From: Actinomycetes bacterium
Lineage (GTDB): Bacteria; Actinomycetota; Actinomycetes; Actinomycetales; Cellulomonadaceae
Length of the DNA: 9,202 nt
Assembly: GCA_023401045.1 (NCBI GenBank)
Contig: JAEXEM010000439.1
Span: 1 to 9,202 of the forward strand
Reading direction: 5' to 3'
Positions within the stretch are counted from its first letter, which is position 1. Each line of letters starts with the position of its first letter. Of the stretch, positions 1-5,548 are shown one piece after another. The notes beneath the pieces were generated by a model. That model saw only the letters and a program-made list of their open reading frames with translations. It was not told the DNA's origin and did not search any database. The translations under genes and the position numbers were made by a program.

Positions 1-722
1 CCGCCGGGGGACCACCGGTCGTCGTCCTCCGGCCAGTCCGGGCTGCGCCGCACGCCGCGCCGTGTGACGACGACGCCGAGCGGGGGACCGCCCCAGTCGC
101 CCGCGTCCGCCACGAGCACGTCGCCCGCGCCGACCTCGACGTGACCCGCCGCCGCACCGACGTCGACGACGAGCGGGACACCGGTCCCCCGCAGCGCCTC
201 GTGCACCTCGTGCACCGGCTGCAGCGTCCCGACCTCGCCGTTGGCGTGCTGGAGCAGGGCCAGCGCGGCACCGTCGGACCGTGCGACGAGCTCGTCGGGG
301 TCGACCCGGCCGAGCCTGTCGACCCCGACCGTCCGCACCCCGTCGCCGCCGGTGACGAAGCGTGCGGCGTGCTGCAGCGCGGCCCGCTCGACCGCGGGCA
401 CGACGACGTCGGTACCGACCCGGCGACGTCCACGGGCCACCGCCCGGACCGTGGAGTGCAGCGCGAGCGTGTGCGACGCGACGAGGTCGACCTCCTGCGG
501 GTGCGCGCCGAGACCGGCGGCGAGGGCCTCGCGGGCGCCGTCGAGCAGGTGCCGGGCGCGCCGGCCCTCGGTGAAGAGGCGACGCGGGTCCGCCCAGCCC
601 TGGTCGAGCGCCTCGAGGAAGGCCGCGCGGGTGCGTGCGGACAGCGGCGAGCGCCCGGAGGCGTCGAGCACGACCCGCGCGCCGGGCGTCGTCGGGACGG
701 GCGGCGGGGGAGCGGGGACCAT
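1..722 (-). CDS. Cysteine desulfurase-like (class V aminotransferase fold) protein, 3' end cut by window; PLP lysine apparently missing
   Basis: My own minus-strand translation from ATG 722-720 stays open for 240 codons to the window edge; family members are usually about 380-400 residues, so roughly the last third is outside. The fold I type-I PLP signature is recognisable: LDASGRSP at 19-26 (family LDxAATTP), a phosphate-site Thr85, HANGEVGTLQPV at 159-170 (family ANNExGxxQPV) and LVVDVGAAAGH at 184-194 (family DxxQxxGK, with Asp187 for the pyridine nitrogen). However, residues that align with E. coli IscS His104, Asn155, Gln183, Ser203, His205 and Lys206 are Arg113, Gly162, Ala190, Asp206, Gly208 and Asp209. 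The last follows from a gap-free match of residues 200-213 to the IscS segment ending in GP. The protein is therefore probably not a working desulfurase; a regulatory or scaffold role, or another PLP-independent activity, is inference. The start has no Shine-Dalgarno sequence but has a -10 box 6 nt upstream. Divergent from ctaC. Confidence 0.75.
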   Translation of the reverse strand, partial: MVPAPPPPVPTTPGARVVLDASGRSPLSARTRAAFLEALDQGWADPRRLFTEGRRARHLLDGAREALAAGLGAHPQEVDLVASHTLALHSTVRAVARGRRRVGTDVVVPAVERAALQHAARFVTGGDGVRTVGVDRLGRVDPDELVARSDGAALALLQHANGEVGTLQPVHEVHEALRGTGVPLVVDVGAAAGHVEVGAGDVLVADAGDWGGPPLGVVVTRRGVRRSPDWPEDDDRWSPG

Positions 723-728
723 GCGGGC

Positions 729-734
729 ACGGTA
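729..734 (-). promoter_or_regulatory. Putative -10 box (TACCGT) of the desulfurase-like gene, leaderless layout
   Basis: On the minus strand TACCGT fits the actinobacterial TANNNT -10 pattern. Exactly 6 nt separate it from the ATG at 722, so transcription would begin at or next to the start codon. No Shine-Dalgarno sequence precedes that ATG, which supports a leaderless message. No good -35 hexamer is visible 16-18 nt upstream. Confidence 0.45.
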
Positions 735-816
735 GCCCCCGCGCCGTCTGCGCACCGGCGGCGCGGTGCGTACCGGGCCGACGGTCCCCGGTGCGCTCAC
801 CAGCGGTCGGGGGCGG

Positions 817-832
817 TGTGACGGTGCTGACA
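817..832 (+). promoter_or_regulatory. Candidate CRP/GlxR-family binding site, distal
   Basis: The sequence TGTGA-cggtgc-TGACA matches the CRP/GlxR consensus TGTGA-N6-TCACA at 9 of 10 defined positions. Its centre lies about 69 bp before the transcription start predicted from the 882-887 box. GlxR is known to bind upstream of terminal-oxidase genes in Corynebacterium; that this site is used here is inference from sequence alone. Confidence 0.35.
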
Positions 833-844
833 CCTCGTCGCCAA

Positions 845-862
845 ACGTGCGCCGTGGCACGT
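845..862 (+). promoter_or_regulatory. Perfect 6-6-6 dyad upstream of ctaC, candidate CRP-family operator
   Basis: ACGTGC-gccgtg-GCACGT is a perfect inverted repeat with 6-bp arms and a 6-bp spacer. It contains the GTG-N8-CAC core shared by CRP-family sites, though with C and G where the consensus has A and T next to the core. It is centred about 40 bp before the predicted ctaC transcription start, where a class II activator would replace a weak -35 element. An overlapping 8-bp inverted repeat pairs 851-858 with 870-877. Confidence 0.35.
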
Positions 863-881
863 GAGCGCGGCCACGGCACGC

Positions 882-887
882 TAGGCT
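882..887 (+). promoter_or_regulatory. Putative ctaC -10 box (TAGGCT)
   Basis: TAGGCT fits TANNNT and is the best -10 candidate on the plus strand before ctaC. The predicted start near 894 would give a leader of about 78 nt. The hexamer 17 bp upstream (859-864, ACGTGA) is a poor -35, which suggests an activator-dependent promoter. Confidence 0.4.
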
Positions 888-971
888 GCACGGGTCGAGG
901 ACGAAGGTCCCATCCGGCGGCGCGACCAGACAGGACGCAGCGGACCGGTGGGAGTGAGTGGAAGGTCCCCC

Positions 972-1841
972 GTGCACCCGGTTTCTCCCCGCCGCTCCCG
1001 GCGCGCGATCGGCGCCGTGCTTGCCGCGGCCGCCGTGCTCGTGCTCAGCGGCTGCTCCGAGTCGGTCCAGCGTGGCTGGTTGCCCGGCGACTCCGCCCAG
1101 GAGGTCACGAACCACACCGGTCGTGTCGTCTCGCTGTGGGTCGGGTCGTGGATCGCGGCCCTCGCCGTCGGCGCCATCACGTGGGGCCTGATCCTCTGGT
1201 GCGTCGCCGTGTACCGCAAGCGCAAGAACGACGACGTGCTGCCGGTGCAGCTGCGCTACCACGTGCCGCTCGAGATCATGTACACGCTCATCCCCGTGGT
1301 CATGGTCGGCGTGCTGTTCTACTACACGAACCGCGACACCATGGCGCTGCAGGACACGTCCGCCGAGCCGGACGTCCGCATCCAGGCCATCGGCAAGCAG
1401 TGGAGCTGGGACTTCAACTACCTGGACGAGGACGTCTACGAGACCGGCCAGCAGGCCTGGGACATCGGTGGTGACCCGGCGACCCTCGACGAGCAGGTGA
1501 CGCTCTACCTCCCGGTCGACCGGAGCGTCGAGTTCACGCTCGACTCCCGCGACGTCATCCACTCGTTCTGGATCCCGGACTTCCTCTACAAGATGGACAT
1601 GATCCCGGGGCACACGAACACCTTCCAGGTGACCCCGACCCGTGAGGGCGTCTACCGCGGCAAGTGCGCGGAGCTCTGCGGCGAGGAGCACTCCTCGATG
1701 CTGTTCAACGTCGCGGTCGTCTCCCAGGAGGAGTACGACGCGCAGATGGACGCACTGCGTGAGCAGGGGCAGACCGGCGCCCTGGGCCTGGAGTACAGCC
1801 GGCAGCAGCGAGTGGACGACGTGGCGGAGGGCGAGCACTGA
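972..1841 (+). CDS. ctaC: Cytochrome c oxidase subunit II (CuA subunit), lipoprotein precursor
   Basis: Subunit II of the aa3 oxidase accepts electrons from cytochrome c1 through its binuclear CuA centre and passes them to haem a in CtaD. From GTG 972 the protein has 289 residues. A lipoprotein signal ends in LSGC with Cys28, two membrane helices follow at about 55-80 and 100-120, and then comes the outward cupredoxin domain. CuA ligands are all present: His197 ([10 protein letters not shown]), and Cys232, Glu234, Cys236, His240 and Met243 in [13 protein letters not shown]. The aromatic electron-entry patch QWSWDFNY is at 143-150. I chose GTG 972 because GGAAGG at 960-965 sits 6 nt before it; in-frame GTGs at 948 and 954 lack a ribosome binding site and would lengthen the signal peptide. 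The stop overlaps the ctaD start by 1 nt (TGATG), so the two are probably translationally coupled. First gene of ctaCDF. Confidence 0.95.
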   Translation: MHPVSPRRSRRAIGAVLAAAAVLVLSGCSESVQRGWLPGDSAQEVTNHTGRVVSLWVGSWIAALAVGAITWGLILWCVAVYRKRKNDDVLPVQLRYHVPLEIMYTLIPVVMVGVLFYYTNRDTMALQDTSAEPDVRIQAIGKQWSWDFNYLDEDVYETGQQAWDIGGDPATLDEQVTLYLPVDRSVEFTLDSRDVIHSFWIPDFLYKMDMIPGHTNTFQVTPTREGVYRGKCAELCGEEHSSMLFNVAVVSQEEYDAQMDALREQGQTGALGLEYSRQQRVDDVAEGEH

Positions 1842-3658
1842 TGGCAGCGCAGACCGAGGTCGTCCCCGGCCTCGCACCCCAGCGCCAGAGCCTGGGCCGC
1901 ACGATCGTCAAGTGGATCACCTCGACCGACCACAAGACGATCGGGTACATGTACCTCATCACGTCGTTCGTGTGGTTCGCGATCGGCGGGATCCTCGCCC
2001 TGCTCATCCGCGCCGAGCTCTTCGCGCCGGGCATGGACCTGTTCCAGTCCAAGGAGCAGTACAACCAGGCGTTCACCATGCACGGCACGATCATGCTGCT
2101 GCTGTTCGCGACGCCGTTGTTCGCGGGCTTCGCCAACATCATCATGCCGCTGCAGATCGGCGCGCCGGACGTCGCGTTCCCGCGGCTCAACATGTTCGCG
2201 TACTGGCTCTACCTGTTCGGCGGCCTCATCGCCGCCGCCGGCTTCCTCACCCCGCAGGGTGCGGCGTCGTTCGGGTGGTTCGCCTACGCGCCCCTGTCGA
2301 ACGAGATGTACTCGCCCGGCGTCGGCGGTGACCTCTGGGTCTTCGGCCTCGCGCTCGGTGGGTTCGGCACCATCCTCGGCGCCGTCAACTTCATCACGAC
2401 GATCGTGACGATGCGCGCGCCCGGCATGACGATGTTCCGGATGCCGATCTTCACGTGGAACACCCTCGTGACGTCGCTGCTCGTCCTCATGGCGTTCCCG
2501 CCGCTGGCCGCCGCGCTCTTCGCGCTCGGCTCGGACCGCGTGCTCGGCTCGCAGGTGTTCAACCCGGAGAACGGCGGGGCGCTGCTGTGGCAGCACCTCT
2601 TCTGGTTCTTCGGCCACCCCGAGGTCTACATCATCGCGCTGCCGTTCTTCGGCATCGTCACCGAGATCCTCCCGGTCTTCAGCCGCAAGCCCGTCTTCGG
2701 CTACAAGGGCCTCGTGTACGCGACGGTCGCCATCGCCGCGCTGTCGGTGACCGTGTGGGCGCACCACATGTACGTCACCGGTGCGGTCCTGCTGCCGTTC
2801 TTCTCGTTCATGACGATGCTCATCGCCGTCCCGACCGGTGTGAAGTACTTCAACTGGATCGGCACGATGTGGCGCGGGAAGCTGACGTTCGAGACGCCGA
2901 TGCTGTGGAGCATCGGGTTCCTCGTGACGTTCCTCTTCGGTGGTCTGACGGGCATCATCCTGTCGAGCCCCGCGCTGGACTTCCACCTGTCCGACACGTA
3001 CTTCGTCGTGGCGCACTTCCACTACGTCGTCTTCGGCACGGTCGTGTTCGCGATGTTCGCCGGCTTCTACTTCTGGTGGCCGAAGTTCACCGGGAAGATG
3101 CTCGACGAGCGCCTCGGCAAGATCCACTTCTGGACGCTCTTCGTCGGCTTCCACATGACGTTCCTCGTGCAGCACTGGCTGGGCGTCGTCGGCATGCCGC
3201 GCCGCTACGCCGACTACTCGCCGGCCGACGGCTTCACGTGGATGAACCAGCTCTCGACGGTCGGCTCGGTCATCCTCGCCGCCTCGACGCTGCCGTTCTT
3301 CTGGAACGTCTACACGACGTGGCGCAACGCGCCCAAGGTCACCGTGGACGACCCGTGGGGCTACGGCGGCTCCCTCGAGTGGGCGACGAGCTGCCCCCCG
3401 CCGCGCCACAACTTCACCTCGCTGCCGCGCATCCGCTCGGAGCGCCCCGCGTTCGACCTTCACCACCCGGAGGTCGCCGCGATGGACTACGTCGAGCCGG
3501 ACCCGGGTCCGCTCGACTGGGAGGCCGAGCGCACCGGCGAGGTGAGCCAGGCCAACCGACGGGTCGCCGAGGGCGGCGGCCGGCAGGAGCAGTCGTCCGC
3601 GACGATCGTCGAGGACGCGCCGCGTGACCGTGAGGACCGGACGGAGGACGAGCGATGA
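1841..3658 (+). CDS. ctaD: Cytochrome c oxidase subunit I (haem a / haem a3-CuB)
   Basis: This is the catalytic, proton-pumping core of the aa3 oxidase, where oxygen is reduced to water. It has 605 residues and about 12 membrane helices. Haem a ligands are His81 (TMHGT) and His394; the haem a3 ligand is His392 (AHFHYV). CuB ligands are His259, His308 and His309, with the cross-linked Tyr263 in WFFGHPEVY. Proton channels are intact: Asp110 (GAPDVAFPR) and Glu261 of the D pathway, Lys335 (PTGVKYFNW) of the K pathway. This marks a type A haem-copper oxidase. The hydrophilic tail after about residue 530 is rich in Glu, Arg and Asp and is typically variable in actinobacteria. ATG 1841 follows GGAGG at 1826-1830 and overlaps the ctaC stop; the ctaD stop overlaps the ctaF start as ATGA. 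Confidence 0.98.
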   Translation: MAAQTEVVPGLAPQRQSLGRTIVKWITSTDHKTIGYMYLITSFVWFAIGGILALLIRAELFAPGMDLFQSKEQYNQAFTMHGTIMLLLFATPLFAGFANIIMPLQIGAPDVAFPRLNMFAYWLYLFGGLIAAAGFLTPQGAASFGWFAYAPLSNEMYSPGVGGDLWVFGLALGGFGTILGAVNFITTIVTMRAPGMTMFRMPIFTWNTLVTSLLVLMAFPPLAAALFALGSDRVLGSQVFNPENGGALLWQHLFWFFGHPEVYIIALPFFGIVTEILPVFSRKPVFGYKGLVYATVAIAALSVTVWAHHMYVTGAVLLPFFSFMTMLIAVPTGVKYFNWIGTMWRGKLTFETPMLWSIGFLVTFLFGGLTGIILSSPALDFHLSDTYFVVAHFHYVVFGTVVFAMFAGFYFWWPKFTGKMLDERLGKIHFWTLFVGFHMTFLVQHWLGVVGMPRRYADYSPADGFTWMNQLSTVGSVILAASTLPFFWNVYTTWRNAPKVTVDDPWGYGGSLEWATSCPPPRHNFTSLPRIRSERPAFDLHHPEVAAMDYVEPDPGPLDWEAERTGEVSQANRRVAEGGGRQEQSSATIVEDAPRDREDRTEDER

Positions 3659-4053
3659 AGATCGAGGCGAAGCTGTTCCTCTACGGGATCGTCTTCTTCA
3701 TCCCCGTCGGCCTCATCTACGGCCTGTGGAGCGGGGGAGAGGCCGTCGGGACCGTCGGCATCCCCTTCGTCGGTGGTCTGGTCGGCATGGTGGGTGGCTA
3801 CTTCGCCCTCCTCGCCCGGCGCATCGACCCGCGGCCCGAGGACGACGCCTACGGCGAGATCGAGCAGGGCGCCGGCAACCAGGGCACCTTCAGCCCGTGG
3901 AGCTGGTGGCCGCTCGTCGTCGCCGCCGCCGCCTCGATCGCGTTCCTCGCGATGGCGGTCGGATGGTGGCTCATGGTGCCGGCGGTCATCCTCGGTGTCG
4001 TCGGCCTCGTCGGCTGGCTCTTCGAGTTCTCCCGCGGGCAGCACGCCCACTGA
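3655..4053 (+). CDS. ctaF: Cytochrome c oxidase subunit IV, actinobacterial type
   Basis: This small membrane subunit is specific to actinobacterial aa3 oxidases and packs against CtaC/CtaD in the bcc-aa3 supercomplex; no catalytic role is known. The 132 residues match the family's size (about 130-140). Four hydrophobic helices lie at about 6-25, 34-55, 82-103 and 105-123, in two pairs. Between the pairs is the conserved stretch around residues 62-87, which reads [15 protein letters not shown] and then [11 protein letters not shown] 3655 overlaps the ctaD stop by 4 nt (ATGA) and GGAGG at 3643-3647 gives 7-nt spacing. It is the last gene of ctaCDF and is followed by a strong hairpin. Confidence 0.93.
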   Translation: MKIEAKLFLYGIVFFIPVGLIYGLWSGGEAVGTVGIPFVGGLVGMVGGYFALLARRIDPRPEDDAYGEIEQGAGNQGTFSPWSWWPLVVAAAASIAFLAMAVGWWLMVPAVILGVVGLVGWLFEFSRGQHAH

Positions 4054-4069
4054 CGCCGCGCTCGCGTCC

Positions 4070-4103
4070 GACGGCCCGCCACGACTCCTCGTGGTGGGCC
4101 GTC
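4070..4103. terminator. Hairpin terminator between convergent ctaF and GNAT gene
   Basis: Arms 4070-4084 and 4089-4103 pair over 15 bp with one G-U wobble and a 4-nt loop (CTCC). It lies 16 nt after the ctaF stop and 17 nt beyond the GNAT stop on the other strand, so it can serve both. There is no clear T-tract on either side, as is common for actinobacterial terminators. Confidence 0.8.
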
Positions 4104-4120
4104 GGCGTTCGTCCGCGGGT

Positions 4121-4627
4121 TCAGCCGGGCGCGCCGGCGTGGACGACGACCGGCGTTCCGTCGGGTCGCACGACGACCTTCTCGCGTGGCAGACCGACCT
4201 TCTCCGCGACCCGCTGCGAGGCGAGGTTGTCCGGGTGGATGATCGCGACGACACGTCCCGCGCCGAGGTGACCGGCGGCGAACCCCAGCGACGCACGAGC
4301 CGCCTCGGTGGCGATGCCACGTCCCTGCAGGCGTGTGTGCACGTGGTACCCGACCTCGAGCTCGTCGACACCGTCGACGTCCTGCACGGTGAGACCGCAG
4401 TCGCCGTAGAACTCCCCGGTGGCGCGTGACTCGACGACCCACAGGCCGTGGCCGTGCCTGGCGTAGGAGTCGAGGGTCCAGCTGATCCACGCCCGTGCCT
4501 CGTCGCGGTCCTTCGGGCGCGGGTAGTACGCCATGACCTCGGGGTCGCCCAGGAGGGCGGCCATGTCGTCGAGGTCGTCGTGGCGCATGGGGCGCAGCCG
4601 CAGACGCTCGGTCCCGAGGGTGATCAC
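4121..4627 (-). CDS. GNAT-family N-acetyltransferase (RimJ/RimL type)
   Basis: A 168-residue protein of the Acetyltransf_3 / RimJ-RimL branch, which moves an acetyl group from acetyl-CoA to an amine, often a protein N-terminus; the substrate here is unknown. The N-terminus TERLRLRPMRHDDLDDMAAL (6-25) is the usual first strand and helix. Motif A, the pyrophosphate loop, is LQGRGIATEA at 100-109, and HPDNLASQRVAEKVGL at 131-146 is the conserved C-terminal half with Asn134. The start is GTG 4627, with no Shine-Dalgarno sequence; a full promoter ends 6 nt upstream, so the message is probably leaderless. It is a single-gene unit, unlinked functionally to its respiratory neighbours as far as the sequence shows. 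It converges with ctaF. Confidence 0.9.
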   Translation of the reverse strand: MITLGTERLRLRPMRHDDLDDMAALLGDPEVMAYYPRPKDRDEARAWISWTLDSYARHGHGLWVVESRATGEFYGDCGLTVQDVDGVDELEVGYHVHTRLQGRGIATEAARASLGFAAGHLGAGRVVAIIHPDNLASQRVAEKVGLPREKVVVRPDGTPVVVHAGAPG

Positions 4628-4633
4628 CCGGTG

Positions 4634-4662
4634 ACGCTAAGGTGCGGCGACGGAGCCGGCAA
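4634..4662 (-). promoter_or_regulatory. Promoter of the GNAT gene, leaderless
   Basis: On the minus strand TTGCCG (4662-4657) and TAGCGT (4639-4634) are separated by 17 bp, a near-ideal sigma-A layout. Six nt follow before the GTG at 4627, placing the predicted transcription start at the first base of the coding region. Confidence 0.6.
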
Positions 4663-4691
4663 GCGTCGGCAGGGCTCCCGGGGCCAGCGGA

Positions 4692-4722
4692 GCGTGGCCG
4701 TCGCCACCGGGGCGTGGCCGTC
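4692..4722. repeat. Short direct repeat between the GNAT gene and the sodA terminator
   Basis: GCGTGGCCGTC occurs at 4692-4702 and again at 4712-4722, a 20-bp period. The related GGCCGTC also occurs in the terminator arm at 4761-4767. It may be decayed copies of terminator-like sequence; no function is evident. Confidence 0.4.
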
Positions 4723-4734
4723 CTGAGAGACGGC

Positions 4735-4767
4735 GACGGCCGCGCCCCCGAGGGGGGCGCGGCCGTC
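4735..4767 (-). terminator. Terminator of sodA
   Basis: Arms 4735-4749 and 4753-4767 form a perfect 15-bp, almost all-GC stem with a 3-nt loop. It begins 19 nt past the sodA stop. No T-tract follows on the minus strand. It separates sodA from the GNAT promoter. Confidence 0.85.
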
Positions 4768-4786
4768 GTGCGCGAGAGGCTGTCGC

Positions 4787-5416
4787 TCAGAGCGACGGGA
4801 CGATGAGCCCCGCCGTCTGGGCGCGGGCGCGTGCGAAGCGCTGGTCCGCGTCGGCCCAGTTGACGATGTTCCACCACGCCTTGACGTAGTCCGCCTTGAC
4901 GTTGACGTAGTCGAGGTAGAAGGCGTGCTCCCACATGTCGAGCACGACGATGGGGGTGAGGCCGAGCGGGAAGTTGCTCTGCTGGTCGTAGAGCTGGAAG
5001 ATCGCGAGCTTCTGACCCACGGAGTCCCAGCCGAGGATCGACCAGCCGGAGCCCTGGATGCCGACCGCGTTGGCGGCGAAGTGCTTCTGGAAGGCGTCGA
5101 AGGATCCGAAGAACTCGTCGATCGCCGCGGCGAGCTCACCCGTCGGCTTGTCGCCGCCGTCGGGGGAGAGGTTCTCCCAGAACACGGAGTGGTTGACGTG
5201 CCCGCCGAGGTTGAACGCGAGGTTCTTCTCGTGCAGGTTCACCGCGGCGAAGTCACCCGCCTCACGAGCCGCCGCGAGCTTCTCGAGCGCGGTGTTCGCA
5301 CCGGCCACGTAGGCCGCGTGGTGCTTGTCGTGGTGCAGCTCCATGATCCTGCCGGAGATGTGCGGCTCGAGCGCCGCGTAGTCGTACGGCAGATCCGGAA
5401 GCGTGTAGTCAGCCAT
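4787..5416 (-). CDS. sodA: Superoxide dismutase, Mn/Fe family (probably Mn)
   Basis: It converts superoxide to oxygen and hydrogen peroxide. The 209 residues are the normal family length. Metal ligands are His28 (MELHHDKHH), His76 ([10 protein letters not shown]), Asp160 and His164 ([11 protein letters not shown]); second-shell residues His32 and Tyr36 are present. Gly72 and Gln145 (YDQQSNFP) are the residues usual in manganese enzymes; M. tuberculosis Fe-SOD has His at the latter position. Mn use is therefore inferred, and cambialistic use cannot be excluded. ATG 5416 is preceded by AGGAGAGG at 5430-5423; an upstream in-frame extension to 5530 lacks family similarity and runs through the qcrB terminator. 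No signal peptide is visible, so it is probably cytoplasmic. It lies 132 bp downstream of qcrB on the same strand and next to a respiratory complex, a likely superoxide source. Confidence 0.97.
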   Translation of the reverse strand: MADYTLPDLPYDYAALEPHISGRIMELHHDKHHAAYVAGANTALEKLAAAREAGDFAAVNLHEKNLAFNLGGHVNHSVFWENLSPDGGDKPTGELAAAIDEFFGSFDAFQKHFAANAVGIQGSGWSILGWDSVGQKLAIFQLYDQQSNFPLGLTPIVVLDMWEHAFYLDYVNVKADYVKAWWNIVNWADADQRFARARAQTAGLIVPSL

Positions 5417-5445
5417 CTCGTACCTCTCCTGCGTCGGGTGGCGGT

Positions 5446-5460
5446 GCAGGGTCCCCCTGC
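5446..5460. repeat. Inverted repeat in the sodA leader region
   Basis: GCAGGG-tcc-CCCTGC is a perfect 6-bp inverted repeat with a 3-nt spacer, about 30 nt before the sodA start. It could be a small hairpin in the leader or a protein site. I see no convincing sodA promoter in the 132-bp gap; the nearest -10-like hexamer is TATCCG at 5474-5469 on the minus strand, and it is weak. Confidence 0.35.
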
Positions 5461-5475
5461 GATCCGCCCGGATAA

Positions 5476-5522
5476 CGACGTTCGCGGTGCCCGGCGCGAC
5501 CCGCCGGACACCGCGAACGGCG
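5476..5522 (-). terminator. Terminator of the qcrCAB operon
   Basis: Arms 5479-5489 and 5509-5519 pair perfectly over 11 bp, extended by 3 more pairs (5475-5477 with 5521-5523) past one mismatch. A smaller hairpin (5491-5495 with 5503-5507) fits inside the loop. It starts 26 nt after the qcrB stop and precedes the sodA leader, so sodA is probably mostly a separate transcript. Confidence 0.65.
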
Positions 5523-5548
5523 TCAGTCACGACAACTCTGGTCCAGGA

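Larger units (their letters stand above)
723..971. other. Divergent intergenic region between the desulfurase-like gene and ctaC
   Basis: This 249-bp spacer has no credible coding region on either strand. It holds the -10 box for the leftward gene (729-734), two dyad-symmetric candidate regulator sites (817-832 and 845-862), an 8-bp inverted repeat (851-858 with 870-877), a rightward -10 box (882-887) and the ctaC ribosome binding site (960-965). All control signals for the cytochrome oxidase operon should lie here. Confidence 0.7.

Noticed and set aside
141..821. 226-codon plus-strand frame at the left end
   Set aside because: It is the complement of the desulfurase-like gene; the minus-strand translation has recognisable family motifs, this one has none.
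948..971. Upstream GTG starts for ctaC (948, 954)
   Set aside because: No ribosome binding site precedes them, whereas GGAAGG is spaced 6 nt from GTG 972, which also gives a compact lipoprotein signal.
635..1474. 279-codon plus-strand frame overlapping ctaC
   Set aside because: Arg/Pro/Gly-rich shadow frame that runs through the intergenic region and the real ctaC reading frame.
1652..3466. 604-codon open frame antisense to ctaC/ctaD
   Set aside because: Its composition is Arg/Glu/His/Asp-rich low complexity typical of the antisense frame of a high-GC gene, and the opposite strand carries an intact ctaD with all ligands.
4628..4786. Possible small gene between the GNAT gene and sodA
   Set aside because: The space is filled by the GNAT promoter, a short direct repeat and the sodA terminator; no credible start with a ribosome binding site.
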